NCBI GenBank assembly: GCA_032378655.1
Contig: JAVYJS010000016.1
Location: forward strand, 1 to 26,952
Direction: 5' to 3'
Length of the DNA: 26,952 nucleotides
Source of the DNA: Arsenophonus melophagi
GTDB lineage: Bacteria; Pseudomonadota; Gammaproteobacteria; Enterobacterales; Enterobacteriaceae
Below the pieces are notes generated by a model. That model did no database searches, was not told the DNA's origin, and saw nothing but the letters and a program-made list of their open reading frames with translations. Positions 22,561-26,952 of the stretch are shown here, piece after piece; position 1 is the first letter of the stretch, and each line of letters opens with the position of its first letter. Made by a program: the position numbers and the translations under genes.

Positions 22561-23532
22561 ATGACTCAACAATTATCACTTAAGGCGCAAATTCTAGAAT
22601 CTCAATTTGGCAAACGTTTAGACAAAGTATTAGCTGAATTATTTCCCCTTTATTCACGCTCACAAATAAAGAAGTGGATTTTAGATAAAAAGGTGCTCGT
22701 AAATGGAAAAATCATAAATAAGCCGACAAAAAAAGTATTTGGCAGTGAGCATATTGCCATTGATGCAGTTCTTAAAGAAGATACATCTTGGCAACCACAA
22801 AAGATTTCATTAAATATTATTTATGAAGACGACGAAATTCTAGTTATAAATAAACCATCTGGTTTGGTAGTGCATCCAGGTATTGGCAATCAAGATGGAA
22901 CAATATTAAATGCTCTTTTATATCGTTATCCTGAGAGTATTAATATTCCACGAGCAGGAATTATTCATCGTCTTGATAAAGATACTACAGGATTAATGGT
23001 TTTTGCAAAAACTAAAACAGCTCAAACTTATTTGGTAGAAGTTTTACGTAGAAGAGAAATAATCCGTGAATATGAAGCAATAGTAAATGGCTGCATAAGG
23101 GCAGGTGGATCAGTACATGCATCAATAGCTCGTCATCCAACTCAGCGAACACATATGGCTATTCATCAAATGGGAAAACCGGCAATTACCCATTATCGGG
23201 TAATGGAGACTTTTCGAGCCCATACCCGCCTTAAATTGCAGTTAGAATCCGGTAGAACGCATCAAATTCGTGTTCACATGGCACATATTAATCATCCTTT
23301 ATTTGGCGATTTTGTATATGGCTGGCGTCAACGTCCATTAACAGGAATCTCAGAAGAATTTCGACAAATTATAAAAAATTTTAATCGACAGGCATTGCAT
23401 GCCACAATGTTACGTTTATGCCATCCTATTACTGGTATTGAAATGGAATGGCAGACGGATATTCCTGAAGATATGATGATACTCATTAATCTTCTCAAAG
23501 AAGATACCATGATGCATAGAAATATAAGATAG
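22561..23532 (+). CDS. rluD: 23S rRNA pseudouridine synthase RluD
   Basis: Makes pseudouridines at 1911, 1915 and 1917 in helix 69 of 23S rRNA. The product is 323 residues (E. coli 326). It has an N-terminal S4 RNA-binding domain (about 17-76; FGKRLDKVLAELFPLYSRSQ), then the RluA-type catalytic domain with the nucleophile Asp139 in IHRLDKDTTGLMV (same number as E. coli), NKPSGLVVHPG, and LESGRTHQIRVHMAH. There is no clear Shine-Dalgarno sequence before the ATG. It is separated from divergent bamD by 88 bases. The E. coli partner pgeF (yfiH) downstream is missing. Confidence 0.97.
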   Translation: MTQQLSLKAQILESQFGKRLDKVLAELFPLYSRSQIKKWILDKKVLVNGKIINKPTKKVFGSEHIAIDAVLKEDTSWQPQKISLNIIYEDDEILVINKPSGLVVHPGIGNQDGTILNALLYRYPESINIPRAGIIHRLDKDTTGLMVFAKTKTAQTYLVEVLRRREIIREYEAIVNGCIRAGGSVHASIARHPTQRTHMAIHQMGKPAITHYRVMETFRAHTRLKLQLESGRTHQIRVHMAHINHPLFGDFVYGWRQRPLTGISEEFRQIIKNFNRQALHATMLRLCHPITGIEMEWQTDIPEDMMILINLLKEDTMMHRNIR

Positions 23533-23697
23533 ACGTATAAAGGGATTTCAATACCAGCCTGATTGCACCCTGAAATTCTGAATAACAGTAGCTATTAACA
23601 AAAAAGCATTAGCGGTGATCAATTCTTTATTTATAATAGGTGCCCATATAATCTACATGTCGACGTTTAGACACAATGTATGACAGAAAATTTCAAT

Positions 23698-23736
23698 CAA
23701 AATATAAAAGGCATCACTACTTAACGTAGTGATGCC
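23698..23736 (-). terminator. orphan minus-strand terminator
   Basis: GGCATCACTAC (23710-23720) pairs perfectly with GTAGTGATGCC (23726-23736) around TTAAC. Reading the minus strand, the stem is followed by TTTTATATTTTG, a good T-tract. No annotated gene lies on the minus strand upstream of it, so it may end a small RNA or a lost gene. Confidence 0.6.
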
Positions 23737-24066
23737 AGCTTCATCGGGACATGGTATGAATATGATTGATTTGACTCAGAAAAGGTACTTGTAACGCTAC
23801 TTACGATTAAAGTTATGAATAAGTATAAATATATGTTGTGATGAAAACTGACCGTTACGTATTTTACGTTGGTAAAATAAAGAATAAGATGAATAGAGTA
23901 AAACGAAATTACTTTTTACATCATGTTTCACGATACATATGAAACAGTGGTATTGTACTAGCATAAAATCATGTTAAGCACTGTATTGTGCTATCAGTGA
24001 GGCACATATAGAAGACTTACTGTTATTATTCAGTCTTCTAGAAAAATAATTCGCATCAAACATATT

Positions 24067-24102
24067 CATAGATAACCTATTACAACTAATAGGCTATCTA
24101 TG
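24067..24102 (+). terminator. hairpin, probably the old rluD-pgeF terminator
   Basis: CATAGATAACCTATTA and TAATAGGCTATCTATG form a 16-bp stem with one A/C mismatch and the loop CAAC, followed by GGGCGTTTTC on the plus strand. Its place about 200 bases before clpB fits the end of a former rluD-pgeF transcript. Confidence 0.4.
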
Positions 24103-24182
24103 GGCGTTTTCATGTTGTAATAATGATCTACATGGACGAATAAATTTTTAATTAAATTAACAATTTTAGTTAAAAAAGTTCT

Positions 24183-24210
24183 TTAACAATTTTTGTGATC
24201 ATTATATAAC
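24183..24210 (+). promoter_or_regulatory. putative sigma-70 promoter of clpB
   Basis: TTAACA (24183-24188) and TATAAC (24205-24210) at 16-bp spacing each match five of six consensus bases, giving a leader of about 85 bases. I see no sigma-32-type site (CTTGAA then CCCCAT) upstream of clpB. A TATAAT at 24279-24284 is too close to the Shine-Dalgarno sequence to serve. Confidence 0.4.
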
Positions 24211-24301
24211 AACCTTTAAGCTTTATTATAAATCACTGTATTATGCACAATAAAACTGATTTTTAATCTAAAAATGATTATAATTATATTTTGGAGGTAT
24301 T

Positions 24302-26875
24302 ATGCGTTTAGATCGTCTTACCAACAAATTCCAACAGGCTCTAGCTGATGCGCAATCTTTAGCGATTGGACACGATAATCAATTTATTGAACCAGTGCAT
24401 TTATTGCTTGCCTTCTTAGCTCAAGAAGGTGGGACTTTAAGTCCTTTATTGAAAATAGCAGGAGTAAATATTACTCAACTAAGTAATAAATTAAACCATA
24501 CTCTTAATACTTTACCTCAAGTTCAAGGCAATAAAGGCGATGTTCAACCCTCAAATGATCTTATCCGTCACCTAAATTTATGTGATAAGTTAGCACAAAA
24601 GCGCGGTGATACATTTATTGCCTCAGAATTATTTCTTCTAGCCATCTTGGATGCAAAAACATCCTTAGCAGATGCTATAAAAACGATGGGAGCCAATAAA
24701 GACAATATAGAGCAGGCGATAGAAAAAATGCGCGGTGGTGACAATGTTCATAATCAAAGCGCTGAAGAGCAACGTCAAGCACTAAAAAAATACACGATTG
24801 ATTTAACTGAAAGAGCTGAACAAGGCAAATTGGATCCTGTTATTGGACGTGATGAAGAAATTCGCCGAACAATACAGGTTCTTCAACGTCGAACAAAAAA
24901 CAATCCGGTTTTAATTGGCGAGCCAGGCGTAGGTAAAACTGCAATTGTTGAAGGCCTAGCTCAACGCATTGTTAATGGTGAAGTTCCAGAAGGTTTAAAA
25001 AATAAACGTGTTCTCTCATTAGATATGGGAACTTTATTGGCTGGTGCAAAATATCGTGGTGAATTTGAAGAACGCTTAAAAGGAGTTTTGAATGATCTGG
25101 TCAAGCAAGGAGGTAATGTGATTCTATTTATCGATGAATTACATACTATGGTTGGTGCAGGTAAAGCTGAAGGTGCCATGGACGCAGGTAATATGTTAAA
25201 GCCAGCACTAGCGCGAGGAGAATTACATTGTGTCGGCGCAACCACGCTTGATGAATATCGTCAATATATTGAAAAAGATGCAGCATTAGAGCGTCGTTTT
25301 CAAAAAGTTTTTATTGTTGAACCTACTGTTACTGATACCATAGCAATATTAAGGGGACTAAAAGAACGTTATGAACTGCATCATCATGTACAAATAACTG
25401 ACCCCGCCATAGTAGCAGCTGCTAGTTTATCCAATCGATATATTTCAGATCGAATGCTACCAGATAAAGCCATAGATTTAATTGATGAAGCTGGGGCTAG
25501 CTTGCGAATGCAGATGGACTCTAAACCAGAAGCTCTTGATCGGTTAGAACGTAGGGTTATTCAATTAAAACTAGAACAACAGGCGCTAAAAAAAGAAGCT
25601 GATGAAGCTAGCAAAAAACGGCTGCAAATGTTAGAAGAAGAACTTACAGAAAAAGAACGGGAATATGCAGAGCTAGAAGAAGAATGGAAAGCAGAAAAAG
25701 CAGAGCTTACCGGAACACAACATATAAAAGCAGAATTAGAAAACGCACGTATCAGCTTAGAACAAGCTCGGCGCAGTAGCGATTTAGCTAAAATGTCAGA
25801 ATTGCAATATGGCACAATTCCTGAATTAGAAAAACGACTTAAAGTTGCCAGCGAAGTAGAAAACAAAACTATGAAGTTACTACGCAATAAAGTAACTGAT
25901 GCTGAGATTGCTGAAGTATTAGCGCGTTGGACAGGTATTCCTATTTCAAAAATGTTAGAAAGCGAACGTGATAAATTACTTCATATGGAACACGATATAC
26001 ATAAACGTGTTATTGGACAGAATGAAGCTGTGGATGCTGTATCACATGCTATTCGACGTAGTCGTGCTGGTTTATCAGATCCAAACCGACCTATTAGCTC
26101 ATGCTTATTTTTAGGTCCAACAGGAGTTGGTAAAACTGAGTTATGTAAGGCACTAGCAAATTTTTTATTTGATAGTGATGATGCAATGGTACGTCTTGAT
26201 ATGTCAGAATTTATGGAGAAACATGCTGTTTCTAGACTTATTGGTGCGCCACCAGGTTATGTAGGATATGAAGAAGGCGGGTATTTAACTGAAGCAATCA
26301 GACGACGTCCTTATTCTCTTATTTTGTTTGATGAGATTGAAAAAGCGCATCCTGATGTATTTAATATTTTATTACAAGTTTTAGATGATGGACGTTTGAC
26401 TGATGGGCAAGGTAGAACTGTAGATTTTCGTAATACAGTTGTCATTATGACATCAAATTTAGGTTCTGATTTGATTCAAGAACGTTTTGGTAGTTTAAAC
26501 TACAATAAAATGAAAGAAATTGTCATGGAAGTTGTTGGTCGTAGTTTCAGATCTGAATTTATTAACCGCATTGATGAAGTTGTGGTATTTCATCCTCTGA
26601 ATAAAGAGCAAATTGCAGATATCGCAAAAATCCAACTATCGCGTTTATATAAGCGTATTGAAGAGAAAGGTTATAAAGTAAAAATTACACAAGCAGCGTT
26701 AGAAAAATTAAGTGAAGCAGGCTTTGATCCGGTATTTGGCGCGCGACCATTGAAACGCGCGATACAACAACACATAGAAAATCCATTGGCTACACAGATA
26801 TTATCAGGTCAGCTAGTGCCCGGAAAAGAAGTAACTTTAGATATTACAAAAGGTTTTACTGTTGCTAAACAATAA
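24302..26875 (+). CDS. clpB: ATP-dependent disaggregase ClpB
   Basis: A hexameric Hsp100 chaperone that rescues aggregated proteins together with DnaK. The 857 residues match the E. coli length. The N-domain starts MRLDRLTNKFQQALADAQSL. NBD1 has Walker A GEPGVGKT (about 206-213), Walker B VILFIDE and arginine fingers in ALERRFQKV. The coiled-coil M-domain spans about 410-530 (rich in Glu/Lys/Leu). NBD2 has GPTGVGKT (about 605-612), LILFDEIEKAHPD and the sensor/finger region FRSEFINRIDEV. Pore loops KYRGEFE and GAPPGYVGYEEGG are intact. The start follows GGAGG. It ends 77 bases before the right edge; in E. coli an rRNA operon follows in the same direction. Confidence 0.98.
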   Translation: MRLDRLTNKFQQALADAQSLAIGHDNQFIEPVHLLLAFLAQEGGTLSPLLKIAGVNITQLSNKLNHTLNTLPQVQGNKGDVQPSNDLIRHLNLCDKLAQKRGDTFIASELFLLAILDAKTSLADAIKTMGANKDNIEQAIEKMRGGDNVHNQSAEEQRQALKKYTIDLTERAEQGKLDPVIGRDEEIRRTIQVLQRRTKNNPVLIGEPGVGKTAIVEGLAQRIVNGEVPEGLKNKRVLSLDMGTLLAGAKYRGEFEERLKGVLNDLVKQGGNVILFIDELHTMVGAGKAEGAMDAGNMLKPALARGELHCVGATTLDEYRQYIEKDAALERRFQKVFIVEPTVTDTIAILRGLKERYELHHHVQITDPAIVAAASLSNRYISDRMLPDKAIDLIDEAGASLRMQMDSKPEALDRLERRVIQLKLEQQALKKEADEASKKRLQMLEEELTEKEREYAELEEEWKAEKAELTGTQHIKAELENARISLEQARRSSDLAKMSELQYGTIPELEKRLKVASEVENKTMKLLRNKVTDAEIAEVLARWTGIPISKMLESERDKLLHMEHDIHKRVIGQNEAVDAVSHAIRRSRAGLSDPNRPISSCLFLGPTGVGKTELCKALANFLFDSDDAMVRLDMSEFMEKHAVSRLIGAPPGYVGYEEGGYLTEAIRRRPYSLILFDEIEKAHPDVFNILLQVLDDGRLTDGQGRTVDFRNTVVIMTSNLGSDLIQERFGSLNYNKMKEIVMEVVGRSFRSEFINRIDEVVVFHPLNKEQIADIAKIQLSRLYKRIEEKGYKVKITQAALEKLSEAGFDPVFGARPLKRAIQQHIENPLATQILSGQLVPGKEVTLDITKGFTVAKQ

Positions 26876-26952
26876 TAAAACTAAATTAGTAATCTTTATC
26901 TTCTTATAACCGTTTATGCATCAACGTATATTCAGCGTACTATACGCGACCT
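26876..26952. other. region 3' of clpB, possible rRNA promoter edge
   Basis: No gene fits here. The last bases, TACTATACGCGACCT, loosely resemble a -10 followed by the GC-rich discriminator of enterobacterial rRNA promoters (TATAATGCGCC), and clpB is followed by rrnG in E. coli. No good -35 is visible. Confidence 0.25.

Larger units (their letters stand above)
23533..24182. other. rluD-clpB spacer, pgeF lost
   Basis: The gap from the rluD stop to clpB (about 770 bases) is close to the length of pgeF, which is here in E. coli, yet I found none of its motifs (such as VHAGWRG) in a visual scan. It contains a minus-strand terminator (23698-23736), a hairpin at 24067-24102, and smaller inverted repeats AGCAC/GTGCT near 23977 and AGAAGACT/AGTCTTCT near 24010. 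Confidence 0.55.

Noticed and set aside
24279..24284. TATAAT as the clpB promoter
   Set aside because: Transcription would start at about the Shine-Dalgarno sequence, leaving no usable leader, and no -35 is placed correctly.
25561..25887. Serine-rich minus-strand open frame opposite clpB
   Set aside because: It is the antisense of the Glu/Lys-rich ClpB coiled coil and has no independent support. The same applies to the other frames opposite alaS-flanking, gshA, luxS, corB, ffh, tyrA and rluD genes.

Overview
The window looks like a piece of the chromosome of a host-restricted symbiont in the Enterobacterales (Gammaproteobacteria). The predicted proteins align closely, by memory, with the E. 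coli family members, and several keep identical length and residue numbering (CRP 210 aa, TyrA 373 aa, RpsP 82 aa, ClpB 857 aa). The base composition is AT-rich. Only about 60% of the window is coding: the 16 intact genes sum to 16,071 of 26,952 bases. Long stretches that hold genes in free-living relatives are eroded to AT-rich sequence. This is the pattern of a genome still shrinking. I cannot name the genus from sequence alone.

Layout. Bases 1-27 are a truncated tRNA-Trp followed by a terminator. Bases 167-4429 are a gene desert broken only by a minus-strand tRNA-Leu(CAA). Then come crp (+), pabA (-), alaS (+), csrA (+), tRNA-Ser(GCU), tRNA-Arg(ACG), gshA (+), luxS (+), corB (-), the ffh / rpsP-rimM-trmD-rplS block (+), tyrA (+), a decayed pheA (-), bamD (-), rluD (+) and clpB (+). 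From alaS to clpB the relative order and strands follow E. coli after deletion of intervening genes (yqaAB, ypjD, aroF, raiA, pgeF and others). The crp-pabA pair is also the E. coli arrangement without yhfK and argD.

Function. The retained set is mostly information processing: AlaRS, SRP GTPase, S16, L19, ribosome and tRNA modification, and tRNAs. There is also envelope assembly (BamD), protein quality control (ClpB), glutathione synthesis (GshA), a folate-pathway subunit (PabA), tyrosine synthesis (TyrA), and three genes unusual for a strongly reduced genome: crp, csrA and luxS.

Most notable observations: (1) a series of near-perfect inverted repeats with arms of 14-30 bp and often only 1-5 bases of loop, nearly all outside genes, five of them between 1271 and 2828; (2) two-copy tandem duplications of 15-29 bp, all in non-coding DNA; (3) a recognisable pheA relic in its syntenic position beside an intact tyrA frame whose NAD-binding glycines are substituted; (4) an Arg-to-Cys change in the DTAGR motif of Ffh; (5) a tRNA-Trp cut off after the D-loop at base 1, and a right end just past clpB where E. 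coli has an rRNA operon, suggesting that the record lies between two rRNA repeats. No CRISPR array, insertion sequence or phage gene was seen.
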